Shown here one piece after another: positions 24,301-36,058 of a stretch of 64,000 nucleotides of DNA (position 1 is the first letter of the stretch; each line of letters starts with the position of its first letter). Below the pieces are notes generated by a model, which saw only the letters and a program-made list of their open reading frames with translations, ran no database searches and was not told where the DNA came from. Origin of the DNA: Pyrocephalus nanus (lineage: Eukaryota; Chordata; Aves; Passeriformes; Tyrannidae); contig CM076266.1 of assembly GCA_038380795.1 (NCBI GenBank), forward strand, positions 13,972,001-14,036,000, written 5' to 3'. The translations under genes were made by a program, and so were the position numbers.

Positions 24301-26560
24301 TTTTGGTTGTTTTGTTTTGGTTTTTTTTTGCAGAAGTTTTGGCTTGCAACCCTGTCTCAAAAGATTTGTACTAACTTTATTACAGTGTTCTTTCTTTCAA
24401 GAATATTTCCAGGAACTCACCTGGTCTTTGACAAGGATTAATCCAGGTCTTTTAAATGTCCCTTATGCACACAGGAACTACTGCTCTGTCTCTTCTTTGT
24501 ATACATCTTTCTTACCGAGGGACGCTTGTCCATCTCTTTTATGTACATCCCATGCCACCATGGCATCATTTGTGCTCAATGGCAAGTACACAAGCATGGC
24601 AGTAACAGTTGTTTTGAATCGCTGGTGGCTCAGTAAAGCTCTTTGTAACTGGGGATACAGTAACAATGTTTTGCTGGAGCTGAGTTCCTGACAGACTCTG
24701 GCACCTTCAGAAAGTATGGGAATAAGTTCACTCTACTGAGCACAGAACCATGTGCAGTTTCTCTCCTCATAAATCTTTGGTAATGGTGGCTGCATTTCTC
24801 CTACATGTTAGCCCTAAAGCTGCAGACATAGCTCTTCTGCCATTCAAACGATTGCTGTCCCTCAAGGCAGCTGGCCATGGGCACCAGTCTGTGCTGCAGG
24901 AAGGGCTAAGCTGCTCTCTCCTTGCTGCTTTGGCTAGGATGTTTCTCTGCCCTCCTATCAGTTGGTTTTACCCATGGACAGTTAGCAGTCCTCCACCTCT
25001 GCAGCACTAATCTGCCATTTCTCAAGTTCACAAATAACTGCTTTAGTCCTGGAAAAACCCAAAGTGGCTGCTAAATTTTAATTTGAGTGTTCGCAGGAAG
25101 CTGTCAATTAGCACTAACCTGCCTACCCCTACCTGTACGAAGACAGTGAGTACTACTGCTCCTTCTGCTTGATGATGATTGCTAAGAAAGGCTGGCTAAA
25201 ATGCGTCTGAGCTGTTCCCTCCCTCTCCCTCACCCAGCAGGCTCTATAATCATCAGGCCTTTCCACTCAGCCTGTAAAGTAGCACTTAGCTGAAGAGCAG
25301 AGGTTGAAAAATGCCAGTCACTTTCATAACCATATGGCAACCACATTCATTGGGTAGCTGTAAAGGACTGTAATGTTGCTACATGTCTGTAATTTTTCTG
25401 TTATAACGTGGACATCCCCAGGTACAATTTTAGCTTAAGCTATAGACAAGTTTGAGCATTGTGTCTGTCTCAGGTCACACTGTGCAGTTGAAAAACACAG
25501 ATGTATTCCTACTTGTAGAACAATGTAGTATGAGTCCCTGCAGAAAGGAGATGAGATTGATCTAAGAAAAGATTCTGGTATCCTAGGGGTAGAAAGAGCT
25601 GTCAAAAAAGTTTTCCTTTTTACTGTCTATTATTAAATAATACACAGTATAATATCCACATAAGAAAAACAGTGCCTAAGTCCAGAAACAAAAGATCTCC
25701 TCTTTGCCTCTCGTTGATACTAGCACCTGTGTGGTGGCAAGGTGAAATCAACTCATGGAGTTAAGAGACACATAACTCTTAAAAAACATTAGGTTTTGAG
25801 ATGATTACACGCTTTTGCAGACAGATGCATGGGTAGGGCAGGAATACCTGGGACAAGTAACAAGTCCTGGGACCATACCCTGGCTTCTCATGCTGAGCTG
25901 AAGCTGGTGATGAGACATGGGAAGCAGGCACTGTGCTGAGAGGCACAGTACTTTTCAATACCTTCTGTATTCAGTGGCTTTGCAGTCACCTATTAGTTAC
26001 CCTGCAACTGACACTTTTCAGAAGAGGACTTTTATTCTTATGTGGGCATCTAAAGATAGAAAATTATATCGTTGCTGTTGTTAAACCATTTCCACTATTT
26101 GTGACTAGGGGAAGAAAGAATTTTTGTCTATCCCTCAGCCTGAACTAAACGCTTGAGGTTTTGGCAAAGTCAGTGGCTAGCTGGAAGCACAGAGATACAC
26201 ATGCAGAGATTCTCACGCTGATCTGTGCATATACGTGGTTTGAGAGATTTCAGGGGAAAAAAAGTTTCACAATTCTTTTTGGTTAAACATGACTAACAAT
26301 GAGGTAATGGTGGCTCAGAAACATGTTGTAGTTAAGGTTGCACTCTAGAGACTGTGGTTAGCTTCCCTGGCTCTGCAATTGGGCCAAGAAAAGTAATTAC
26401 AGTGATTAATAATAACGTTTTATTTGCCAGTCACATAGTCCATGCCTCAGAGCTGGTTGGTCTGGAGGAGGGGGAGGTAAACTGCAGGAAGGAAATTGGA
26501 GCAACAAAGTACAGTTCTTGCAATGTATAACCAAATGCTGCTGGAGCCACCTCAGTCTGG
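21342..26560. other. unique non-coding sequence, includes an octamer-containing TAAT-rich block
   Basis: No gene recognised. A 124-codon plus frame at 24317-24691 has no recognisable domain. A block near 21580-21730 holds an exact POU octamer ATTTGCAT at 21623-21630, TAATTGCAT just upstream and an AACAATAG SOX-like word near 21684, so it may be regulatory. The patch near 23160-23350 is richer in G and C but has no CpG-island character. Confidence 0.45.
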
Positions 26561-26760
26561 TGTCAGCAATTTCCATACAGCTGGATACTGCAGCTATGGA
26601 TTTGTGCTGTACAGCAGAAGTCAATTTACGTTTCTGTACATTTCTGGGAGGGAGGTGTGCAGTGCAGTATGGGATAACTCACACACTGTGCACTACAGCT
26701 GTGGTGTTGTGCCCTACAGGAGAGGCTGCTTTGTGTAACTGAACACTGTACAGGGGAAGC
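26561..26760. repeat. quasi-repetitive region of TGTACA/GCACTACAGC-type words
   Basis: About 200 bp in which short related words recur: a 12-bp palindrome TGCTGTACAGCA at 26605-26616, CTGTACATTTC, GTGCAGTGCAGTATGGG, CTGTGCACTACAGCTGTG and CACTGTACAGG. They recur at irregular spacing. The minus strand carries the longest frame of the window (171 codons, 26626-27141), whose Cys/Ser/Pro/His-rich product comes partly from these repeats and is not recognisable. Confidence 0.5.
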
Positions 26761-27124
26761 TGTGCTATTTTGTAGGATTGGACAATAAAGCAAGGATAAC
26801 ATTTTGTATTTCTGAGGATGAACAGCTATGAGTACCTCATCTTTCAGAGGGAGATTTACTGGGAATGCAGCAGGAACCGGCAATGTATAACAGGGCTTGA
26901 AGAGGGAGCTTTGGCTGCAGCAATAATCATAAAACCTTAATAACATCCCATTGTGTGCTTCCTGCCCTTGCCTTTCAGTGTGCCTGTGGGGAAGGTGGGG
27001 TGGACAGGAGGAAGCAGGCAAGGGCTGCTGTGGCAGAGCCAGGGGAAAAAGGCAAAAGCCAATCCCTTGGCAAAGTTGAGCTTCATGATTACTGGAGTCC
27101 TTGGTGTCACCACAATGAAGAGGA

Positions 27125-27138
27125 GTTGCCATGGAAAC
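27125..27138. promoter_or_regulatory. RFX-type X-box motif
   Basis: GTTGCCATGGAAAC at 27125-27138 matches the near-palindromic binding site of RFX winged-helix factors (consensus GTTRCCATGGYAAC-like) in all but one symmetric position. RFX sites act in ciliary and neuronal gene promoters and in MHC class II promoters. I see no CpG island or gene start next to it, so a promoter role is not supported; a distal element or chance is possible. Confidence 0.5.
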
Positions 27139-30100
27139 CATTGCAAAAGATTAAGCATATCAAGAAAACCTGATTGTGAGAGAATGGTTGGAAATAGAAG
27201 AATTAAATTAATGTAGAAATGATGTTTTTGTTTCATTTTACAAGTCATGGTAGAAACCTTTGCATTCACAAACATCCAATTAAGAGAGAAGTTATAGTGA
27301 AATCTGCAAGCCCTGTTTCAGAGGAGCATGATTGCTCTATAATTAAAGGAAAATAAATAGTGTTTTACTATCCAAAATGAAAATCCAGGGGTTCAGACTC
27401 TGTTATTCTTTACTTTCCCACTGTAGAATCTGTTGAGTTTTTTTGACATTTTAGGCAGACAGGCCACGGTGACCCCCAGGGATGTACTCACAGGTGCAGT
27501 GGCTTCCAGCCATGGAGTGGCCAAATGAATTTCAGATATTTGTGAGAGGAAGGGAACACTTAACTCCTCATTCTCTTTTGTCACATGCTGGCCAGGCTCC
27601 TCCAACAACTAAGCTGTGCTCATTTGCAAGTTATGAGAACAGAATGGCAAAGGTCAGTGGTTTATTCTGTCTGTGCTGGGCACTGCCTACGCCAGTCCTT
27701 GGCAAAAAGCAAAACAGGCTTCAAATGGTTTTATAGTGATGAGAAATAACAAGCACTCCTGGGCTTAGGGAACAGGGAAGGAGGTAGGCATGGAATTCGT
27801 GACCCCTCCTTCTACTCCTGGGAACACCCCAGGTACAACCAAGGGCTTGCTCTCTGGACTTGACAAAGGAAACTAAAGCCAAGTAACCAGGTAAAGCTTG
27901 TTTGCATTAACAGAAAAACAGAGAGTATCATGGATGAACTGGATAACCCAACCCACTGACTCCTGTCCTTGCATCAGCACTTCGATGTGACACAGTCAGC
28001 AAGGGATTTGTCTCTTAAAAATGTATTTCTGGCCTAGTATAAAATTAGTGACACTGGTTTCACTCTGGTGCTAAAAGTGGAGATTCTGCTTCATAAGTGC
28101 AAACACTAAACTTTGTGTCAAGAAAATGCAATTGTTTGGCAACAACAGACGACGACCTTACAATGACAGACTAAGAGTGTTCAGAGGTTCTTTCTTGGTT
28201 TGGAATAGATGTGTTGGACATGTCATTAGGCCTGTCTTGCTCAGCTCAGAGTCTCTGAAATAATGACCCTGGAACACCTGAAGAACACAGGTCATCCATC
28301 TCCTCCTTGGACTGAGTAGTATCCATGTACCTAAATAGCTGGCCAAATAGCTGAGGTTTTGTCCAATAGATCTTCATTCACTTTAAATGCCTGCCCATTG
28401 ACCAGTCACCACCCAGTCTTATGTAGATAGAGTTGCAATTGCTCAAACAGGGCAGCTTTGAAATGAAGATGCCTAGGGAGGACATAGCCATTAAGTGATC
28501 TTGGCATCAATCAGGAAATACAGAGCTGCAAAATTTTTTAATTGAACCTATGTAATGACCAATGCCTGCCTTTTCCATTTGCTTAAGGTGTTTCCTGAGG
28601 TGACAGAAACTCACACCAGAGAAGAGAAACATAGTCGTTCCTGATTAATTTTTATTACTGAACCCCCAAACTTTAGTCCAGATGGAGTGTCCTGCACTGC
28701 ACTAGCCTCTGTGTTTTCATAAAAAAAGGCCTAATTCACTTTCTCAAAGTGTTTATGGTATCAATACCATACCTGCAGGTGGTGGATGATTGAAATTCAG
28801 GAGTGTGTCACTGAATGACAGAAAAGCGTTGGATGTTCCACACCAGGTCCAAAAGGTTGTGTGTTGAAGATGGCTTTGACATTGCAGCTGGCTTCTTCTT
28901 ATATACAACTTTCACATAAAAAATGTGACACTGGGCAGTATTTGTCTTGATTTTGCAAGATCCCAGACCAGGTTACTGCATGGTGCTTTTCCTAAGATAC
29001 CTCTGAGAGCCCTTTCGAAACCTGAGTTGGTGCACATGATTGTTTTAGATGCTGTGAATACAAGTGCCCTGATACTGGGATGATGAATGTAAAATAAAAC
29101 CCCAGATAAAGAAAATAACTACAGCAGCAGACACAAACAGCTGTACGGGTTTCCTGTTTGCATCTGGCTTCAAGTCAAGCTGCTGAGATAGCTCTCTAAA
29201 GTCCTGCCTGGATGGAGTCTGCTCTGCTGTGACTGCCTCAGCCTAACAATTTTGCAGTGATATTAAAAGCCAGCTGAGATATTTGTGCTCGTGTTTTGTT
29301 GCTGGGGGCAGCCAGGCAGAGTGGAGTGTTCATGGTCTTGTCTTCTGTGTTCAACAAGAGCAAACAAGATGTTTTCAGGTTCTGCCATCCAATTCAGCTT
29401 TTCTTTCAGGCTTTGTCAGGAGGAGCTGGAAATTTAGTTTCTTGACTTGGTGGGTTTATATCTGGAGCTGATCAATAGCATGACATGTAGTGTTTGTCAA
29501 TACTGCACATGGATTCTGAGTCTAGTACAGATCAGGAAATAAATAAAGTACATGAAATGAATCTATAAAAGTGTTGAAGTTTTATTCTAGCAGACAAGGG
29601 AAATGTATGGAAAAGAAGAGAAAACACTTTTAGTTTTATAATTGTTTAAGCCTCTAGCTCAATGTGTATCTCTGTTAAGAATATACAGCGTGGTAGTTTT
29701 TTCTTTCTTCTGTCTTTCCCACACTGTTGTGCTGCTCACTTTATTATTGCTGTCACAATCTGCTCTCTGTCCAATATGATTGCTATCCCCAAAGGTTTAT
29801 TCTACATAGCAAACATCCTGTAATAGTGACCTACTCTAATAACAGGAAATTTATTTTTAAACTGCATAATGCCTGCTCCATATTAATCTGTTTCTTTTCA
29901 AAAAAACCCCGCTTGACATGAAAATCTACTAATATTGCCCAAAGCTTGATTGTTTTCCACAGAATTTTGTATCTCCCAAGGTCCAGAGTGTTCACTAATT
30001 TGAGATAGCAACCAGGCATTTTTTGTTTCCTCTTCTGGTCAATAAATGCTAAATAATAAATATCAGCAAACAATCAAATCAGTCAAACACCAAAGGTCAG

Positions 30101-30602
30101 TGTTCATCAGTCCCAGTCTTTTTGGAAGCAACTTTTTTCTCCTCGTTTCAACCACTAAATGCAGAAAGAAGTTAACCCTTGGTGAGCATAGATCGTGGTC
30201 TAAAATGGCCCATGACTCTCGCCATTCCCTCCAGAGTGGGTTAATTTTTATCTAAGTGCAGGCTTCTTTCCTTCTTCCTTACCTGGCCTCGCCTTTGTGA
30301 TACCACTTTGGGGCCAATGACACTGTTATCCAATGGGTGATAAGCCATCAGTGTTGATTTTTCTGTCTCTAAGTGGTTTTCTTGAGAAGCAAAAAACCCC
30401 ATCATGTCAGATACTTCTTCAAAGGGCCCAGTGAGTTTGCATTCACTACATCTGCTGGAATGTCTAATGAATAAGTGTAAGCCTTCTGGGTTTGCTAACA
30501 CAAAGAACTAATACATCTTAAACCATATTTTAATACCCTTATGCCTGAAGGGTCACATTATCAAACCTCTGCTCTATCAAAATATTTTCAATTGTGGTGT
30601 TC
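27139..30602. other. unique non-coding sequence
   Basis: No gene or repeat family recognised. The longest frames are 80-86 codons (27482-27736 plus; 29831-30073 minus; 30241-30501 minus) and none resembles a known protein. No microsatellite of note before 30603. Confidence 0.5.
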
Positions 30603-30739
30603 TTTGTTTGTTGTGTTTGTTGTGTTTTTTTTTTTTTTTTGGGGGGGGGTTGTTGTTGTTGTTGTTTGGTTTTTTGTTTGTGTTTTTGTTTGGTTTTGTT
30701 TGTTTTTTTTGTTTTGGTTTTTGGTTTTTGGTTTTTTTT
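30603..30739. repeat. 137-nt G/T-only low-complexity tract
   Basis: From 30603 to 30739 the plus strand contains only G and T. The tract starts with TTTG/TTG-type units, then has a long T run followed by G9, then (TTG)n, then GGTTTTT-type units. Complete absence of A and C over 137 bases is extreme strand asymmetry. It creates several spurious open frames on both strands (30541-30908), which should not be taken as genes. Confidence 0.97.
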
Positions 30740-31884
30740 ACTCCTTTTAAACATGATGGTACTTCTTCCAGATACATTTTATATTCTGCACTGGTTGCCT
30801 CAAGGATATTGTATGGATCTCTATCTTAATGAAGTTGAGTTCTATATCTACTACCAGGCTATTTTCTCCCAGATAAATCATTATGTCTGCTTCTGTCGAT
30901 GGAACTAACGTAGTGCACAGATGAGAACACCAGCTGATTTCCACTAGTCTGTCTCTGTTCTCCGTGTATCACAGCACTCTGCACTGCATAACTAGCCCCT
31001 AGTGCTTCCCTCATCACTGCTCTGACACTGATCACCTTTATGCTTCATGGTTTTCCTTTGTAGATTTTGACTGGGGCCTCATACACTCAAATTGGTCTGC
31101 AGGAGAGAAAACTTGCTCTCTGTGTGGCTCTCTGAGAATTCAAACAGAAAATAAAATTTAACAACACTTCAACATGGTTTTCCTTCCCAGCTTGACTAAA
31201 TCCTTCTTCAGATAAAATGCTCACAAAGCTGTCATTGATTCTGACAGGAAGAATGTGCTTAATGCTTCACATTGGTGCTTTCCCATGTTAGCATTCAACT
31301 TGCACAATATTTATTAAAAAGCCTAATGAGTTATATCTTAATACTAGAATTGAGAGAGAGCACAGTGTAAAACCGTTAACTTTTGCAGCTGTTGTCAAAA
31401 TATCCTGAGAATGAGCACATTGCTGCTATCTGCAGTTGCTAAAATGTATGTGCTGGCCACTTCCTGATGGGCTACTGCACTCTTAGTAAGGGGTTTGAGT
31501 CACTAAAACAATTACAAGGCGTGTGGTTGGTTGTGCTTCCAAATCTCTGAGAGTATAGTGACTTTCTTTGACTTGTGTCTGACTGAACTTCTAAAAAGAT
31601 GAAAACATCTCTTCCAGTTCTTGGATGTATTTGCTTTTGAAATGCTAGTTGCATTTGTGGGATCCCTGTTGGGGACTGGGTATGGCTGAAACTGCTCTGC
31701 CTGCATCATGATGAGCTGCAGCCTGGCCCTCCACACTGTCACGGTGACAACCAGAAACCAGTGCACAAAATCCTTTACACTCCCATGGACACAAGTCATA
31801 CTGCTTGGCAACTTTGTCTTCACATAAGTGTCTTGTGCCATCACTTTTTCCTTCTCTCTGGCTAGGAAGGATTAAAAATGTGCT
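30740..31884. other. unique non-coding sequence
   Basis: No gene or repeat recognised. Minus-strand frames at 31512-31844 (110 codons) and 31645-31947 (100 codons) overlap in different phases and run into the A/G tract; they look like chance. Confidence 0.5.
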
Positions 31885-31909
31885 AAAAAAAAAAAAAAAA
31901 AGGGGGGGG
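31885..31909. repeat. A17-G8 purine homopolymer junction
   Basis: Seventeen A residues are followed directly by eight G residues. It may be a retrotransposon tail remnant, but no body was recognised upstream. Confidence 0.9.
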
Positions 31910-33010
31910 ATGGGGAAAAAAATCCTCAGTCTGTTCCTTGGATCCATGGCTAATTTCTTTAGAATAAAACACCTTCCTTTTTACTTCTGTTTCACATTTC
32001 AGCAATTTGCGTCATATGCAATAAAAGTGAAAAATAGAAGCATATCAGAACAATTTGGGTTTGTATCCATGTCAACATACGCCCTTTCTGATCCAAAAGG
32101 AGAACATCTGTATACATGAGAGCCCCTCAAATGACAAAAAATGAATACAGTGTAAATTTTCAGTCTTCCTTAGAGCTGGGAATTGTAGAAGTCCTGCCAA
32201 GTGGACTGATGTAGCAACATCCTAATAATTTTTTACCCTTAGAATTGTTTTCCACAGAAACAAACTCTCTTTGATATTTTGTTTAAAAAAAAAATTACAC
32301 TAGTTCAACACACTTTTGCAATAAAAAAGCAACAGGCTAACAACTTCTGGAGAAGAGCCTCTCCTACTGGAATGACCACAATATAAAAGTAAAGATTGCA
32401 CCTGTTGTAATCACTTGTTTACGCCCTTTTTGAATTTTTCCTCTCAGATCTGGTTCCAGCATTCAAAATCTTTACAAAGACAGCTGAATACTGGGGTCAG
32501 GTGCAGCGGGGTGGAGCTTCCCACTTTCTGGCATGAAAGTGCTTCTGCATTTTTATACTAAGCAAGTCAAAGCTTATAAAAAGTAATTTATGAACTTGGG
32601 TAGGAGTCTGTTCTTGAAGAGAAAACAGTTGGTGTGATTACAGACAATAATGAGGAAGCAGGTGGGATACTCTTGAGTTTCCACTGAAAATATGCAATGG
32701 ATGAATAGAGAATGAAAATTGAAGAGCACTTTCCTTCCTTGGTATTTGGATTTTCAAAACTGTTTTGATCTTTGATTGGTATATCCAGCACCTTTCCCTA
32801 AGTGTGTTATCTGGGGTACCTTTTGCTGACAGTGTTGATCTAGTATTAAAAGTAACTATGCTTATAGCTTTCTCTTGAGCCTTACTTGGCCCATGTAAAA
32901 AGTATCAAGGAAATAGATCAAAGAAAGAACTATGGATTCCAAAGGAAAACAGTGTATTTGTAAGAAAAGCAGCAATAAAGGGGTGGAGGAAATGAAGGCA
33001 ACAGCACACA
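31910..33010. other. unique non-coding sequence
   Basis: Nothing recognised. Open frames are below 105 codons, and A-rich runs occur near 32284. The plus frame at 32932-33141 runs into an antisense CR1 tail and is therefore not a gene. Confidence 0.5.
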
Positions 33011-33084
33011 GGACCATAGAAGATTTGGGGTTAGAAGCGACCTATGGAGATCATCTGGCTTACCTTTCCACTCAAGCAGACACT
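33011..33084 (-). mobile_element. CR1 LINE 3' tail, minus strand
   Basis: Read on the plus strand this is the reverse complement of the CR1 end: GGACCATAGAAG, then TTTGGGGTTAGAAGCGACCT, then ATGGAGATCATCTGGC and a TTACCTTTCCACTC segment. This parallels the usual antisense order (ATAGAATGGTTTGGGTTGGA, AGGGACCT, AGATCATCTAGTCCAACC). About 74 bp are recognisable, with moderate divergence. Confidence 0.8.
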
Positions 33085-33394
33085 GAAGTTCACTTGCAAA
33101 GCAAAAATTTGAAGAGAAAGCATTTTTCTGCAGTAAGCTAGCCTTCTCTTTGTCTAAGATATGAGGTATACAAGGTGCAAATAAAGCCATCTGTGACACC
33201 AGTCAATGCCCATTGAATACCACACTAAACAGCCCTCTGTATCAAGTGCTTTTACTTCCAATTACTGCTTCCCAACCCAGCTCCTGCTCCCTGCAAAGGC
33301 TAACTGACTGACGCTGCTGAAGTCACATAAGTGCTGATAATACCAAGAATTTGGTCTGCACTTTATCAGCAGCCCTCAAATCTCATTACCAGGT

Positions 33395-33520
33395 GGATAG
33401 ACATCATTATCTCTTTATCCCATTGGGAATAACAGTGTGCAGAGAACTTCCTTGATGAAGGTCATACAGCAAGGCACTGTAAAAGTCTGAAAGTGGAATT
33501 AAGGTCAGCTTTATCCTCAT
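33395..33520 (-). mobile_element. MIR-like tRNA-derived SINE relic
   Basis: On the plus strand the order TTATCCCATTGGGAA, GCAGAGA, AAGGTCATACAGCAAGGCA and then AAGTGGAATTAAGG parallels the reverse complement of MIR/CORE-type SINEs (TATCCCCATTTTACAGATG, GCACAGAGA, AAGGTCACACAGC, then a GGAATT(C/G)-type segment close to the tRNA head). It is heavily diverged. The call rests on segment order rather than overall identity. Confidence 0.55.
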
Positions 33521-33780
33521 CACAGACACTCACATATTGATAAAGCTGCTGGCATTGCACCCATACAGTTATCAGGACCATTAACTGAACCTTCTTGTAG
33601 TGGGCATGGGAGGGCTAGTGACTAAGAACTGTCAAATGCACCTGTCTAGAAAGATGTTCTCTGGCCTGAAAGATAAGAACTAAGGTAGTGTTTATGTTAT
33701 GCTTAAAATTCAGGCTTTTCTAGTGTTTTATGTTGATGTCACATGCTATTTTTTGCTGTGTAGTGGGACACGCAAAGTAT
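33521..33780. other. unique non-coding sequence
   Basis: Short interval between a SINE relic and a possible splice acceptor. Nothing else recognised. Confidence 0.5.
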
Positions 33781-33864
33781 TTCTTCTCCCTTCTCTCTTA
33801 GGTAAAAGAAGAGTACAAGACATTTAAAACTGGAAGTGTTGCTAAAGCCAATAAAGAAACCTGA
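33781..33864 (+). other. candidate 3'-terminal exon (polypyrimidine tract, AG, 20-codon open frame)
   Basis: A pyrimidine-rich run (TTCTTCTCCCTTCTCTCTTA) ends in AG at 33800-33801, a good vertebrate 3' splice-site context. The sequence after it stays open for 20 codons, reading VKEEYKTFKTGSVAKANKET, and ends in TGA at 33862-33864. The peptide is Lys/Glu/Thr-rich and looks like a plausible hydrophilic C-terminus, but I cannot match it to a family. An AATAAA at 33850-33855 overlaps the end of the frame. Upstream exons are not identifiable. It could be a coding terminal exon, a non-coding RNA exon or chance. Confidence 0.25.
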
Positions 33865-35854
33865 ACTCAGACGTGCATTTCAAGTGTATCTGCTATGAAA
33901 GACTCACCAAGATAATGAGTGGCTACTGAGTCTTACCTCTGCTATGATAGAATGTGTTGCCTGCTGACAGCATGTTTGTTTGGAACAGAAGATCAATGGT
34001 ACATAGCTATTCCTTACTGTTATTTATTTTAGAACTGATCCAATTTGAACAGAAGTCCATTTGATCTAGCAAAATCCAGTAATTTTTTGCTATTATTTCC
34101 ACTGGTGAACTTTGTTTCATTTCTTTGTCGTCCCTTTGTAGGTTCAGGCAGATCTTTCTGTTTATGTATGCAAATATTTCATTTGTTGGCTCTTTATTTT
34201 CTTTTTTTTTTTCTTTCCCAGGAGATATCTTTATTCATTACATATCTAAGTCTTTTTCTTTAAGTTCTCTAGCTGTGAAATACAAGCTATAATCCCTCAA
34301 TTTATTCCAGTCTAGGAAAAAAAATCAAAAGAAGAAAGGCTCAGGATATGTCGTAAGATTTATTTCCATTTCAGTTTTTTAGACAACAGATGATCCATTT
34401 ACAAAGCAGTGATCTGTGTCCAAGACTGGACTTCCTGACAAATGGATGTACAAGGAAAATACACATTCTGAGTATGATTTCTGATTACCTATGACAGGTA
34501 CCTGAGGATGTCTGTCTCTCTCATAGTTTGAGAATCTTTGTGTGGTTCTTTATGCAAAAAATGAAGTTCTGCTGAATTGAACTGAGCTGATAAACTTCAG
34601 GGATGAAATGAGGTCCTGACTGTTGCCAAGAAAAATGGTATGATATTTGGTTATGCTATTAATCTTCAGAAAATGCTTTAGGGAAAAGAATTATTGTTTC
34701 AAATACACGTGAGCACTTTTTAAAAAAGTAGAAGAGATGAGAGTAGTAAAATAGAGACAACTTTAAAAAGAATAGAGAACTTTATTTTTAATTCAAGCTG
34801 CTTAAAATTAATTTAAATGTCAGATCCTAGTGTAGTGTGTAAGAGAAGCTACAGATATTCACAGTTACCAAGAAGGTGAAGGTGCAGTGAAAACACCATT
34901 GGAGGAATTAATTTCAACCTATTATTCTTCAGCATGTATATTGTTCACAGTATAATTCTATTACCAGATACTATACTGAAATGGAGCAGGCAGAGCCAGT
35001 TGGAGCGTGGGGATCTTGAATAGATGCTCACAATAGCACAGTCATTTTCAGCTACTATACAATATGCAAATGTATACACTGTGATTTTTAACTAACCTTA
35101 AAACATACCGTCTACATGCCACAGTTCTTGTATGGTGACTACTACCCTCAGTTTTCCTGCCAGTTTGACAACAAAGCATCTCATCACAAAAAGTTGCACA
35201 AATAAAAAATTCAGTCATCAGTATTTTGAGAATTTTTTTTCCTTGCTATCTCAGAATTAACCCTATACCAGGCTAATAATTACAATAGGCTTGTGGCATT
35301 CCTCAGCTCAGAATATAACAATGACTTAATAAATTGAAACAATTCCTTTTTATGGTTTATAGGAATTGAGCTGTTTGAGTGGGCAAACATGACTTCTTTA
35401 ATGCACTTCTGCTGTACATAGTGTCTGATCAGAGTGGGAGAAAAGCAAACATAACTCTGTTTCACTGGCTCATCAGGTTCTGGTGAGGTGCAGAAAGGGA
35501 CAAGGACAGAGAAATTTGTTGTCATAGGCCATGGGGTGAGAGCAGAGTCAGCACCTGAAACAGCTGGCAGTGGATGGGAATGCTGTGGGGGATCCTCTGC
35601 AGAAGCACAGGCAACACGGATCACTGCTAAAGGAAAGAGCTGCACCTCTACCTCTGGCCTTCTCTTTGCATGACTAGAGTAGAAGTAACATCATGATGGA
35701 TTTCCTGCCCTTGTGCTCCTTCCTATCCCGTCCCTAAAATAATTTTTGTTTCAATGTAACAATACTACTGGGAGTAGTAGAGGAGATGAAAATGGCTCCA
35801 AGCCATGTAGCCAAGACACTCCCTTACCATAGTGAGAGCTGGAGGGGATCAGCT
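33865..35854. other. unique AT-rich non-coding sequence
   Basis: No gene recognised. A T-rich run near 34201-34220 is followed by CCCAG, another acceptor-like context without a supported exon. The 121-codon minus frame at 35280-35645 has no recognisable domain. Confidence 0.5.
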
Positions 35855-35924
35855 TGATCACACATCTACTGAGTACCATGGACCTTCTCTGATCACACAT
35901 CTACTGACTACCATGGACCTTCTC
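35855..35924. repeat. 35-bp tandem duplication (two copies)
   Basis: Two copies of a 35-bp unit beginning TGATCACACATCTACTGA lie head to tail at 35855-35889 and 35890-35924 and differ by one base (GAGTACC versus GACTACC). Near-identity points to a recent duplication. Confidence 0.95.
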
Positions 35925-35991
35925 TGCCTCTTTTCCTTACCCTAAGTACAAACAACTATTGAAGAAACCTTGGGCAGTGGATAGAGGGTAC

Positions 35992-36058
35992 CTTTTACCC
36001 ACTGAAATTTACAGACTGTGGGCATCTGCTTTTACCCATTTACAGAACGTGGGCATTT
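35992..36058. repeat. degenerate tandem duplication of a CTTTTACCCA...GTGGGCAT unit
   Basis: A unit of about 37 bp at 35992-36028 is followed by a related 30-bp unit at 36029-36058. Both start CTTTTACCCA, share TTTACAGA and end GTGGGCAT. The second copy lacks several internal bases. It lies 67 bp downstream of the 35-bp duplication, so this spot has duplicated twice. Confidence 0.85.

Noticed and set aside
24317..24691. 124-codon plus-strand frame preceded by a T-rich run and CAG
   Set aside because: The acceptor-like context lies inside a T-rich run and the product has no recognisable domain; not enough to call an exon.
30541..30908. Several open frames on both strands rich in F/V/W/C or K/Q/N
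   Set aside because: They are translations of the G/T-only tract and carry no coding evidence.
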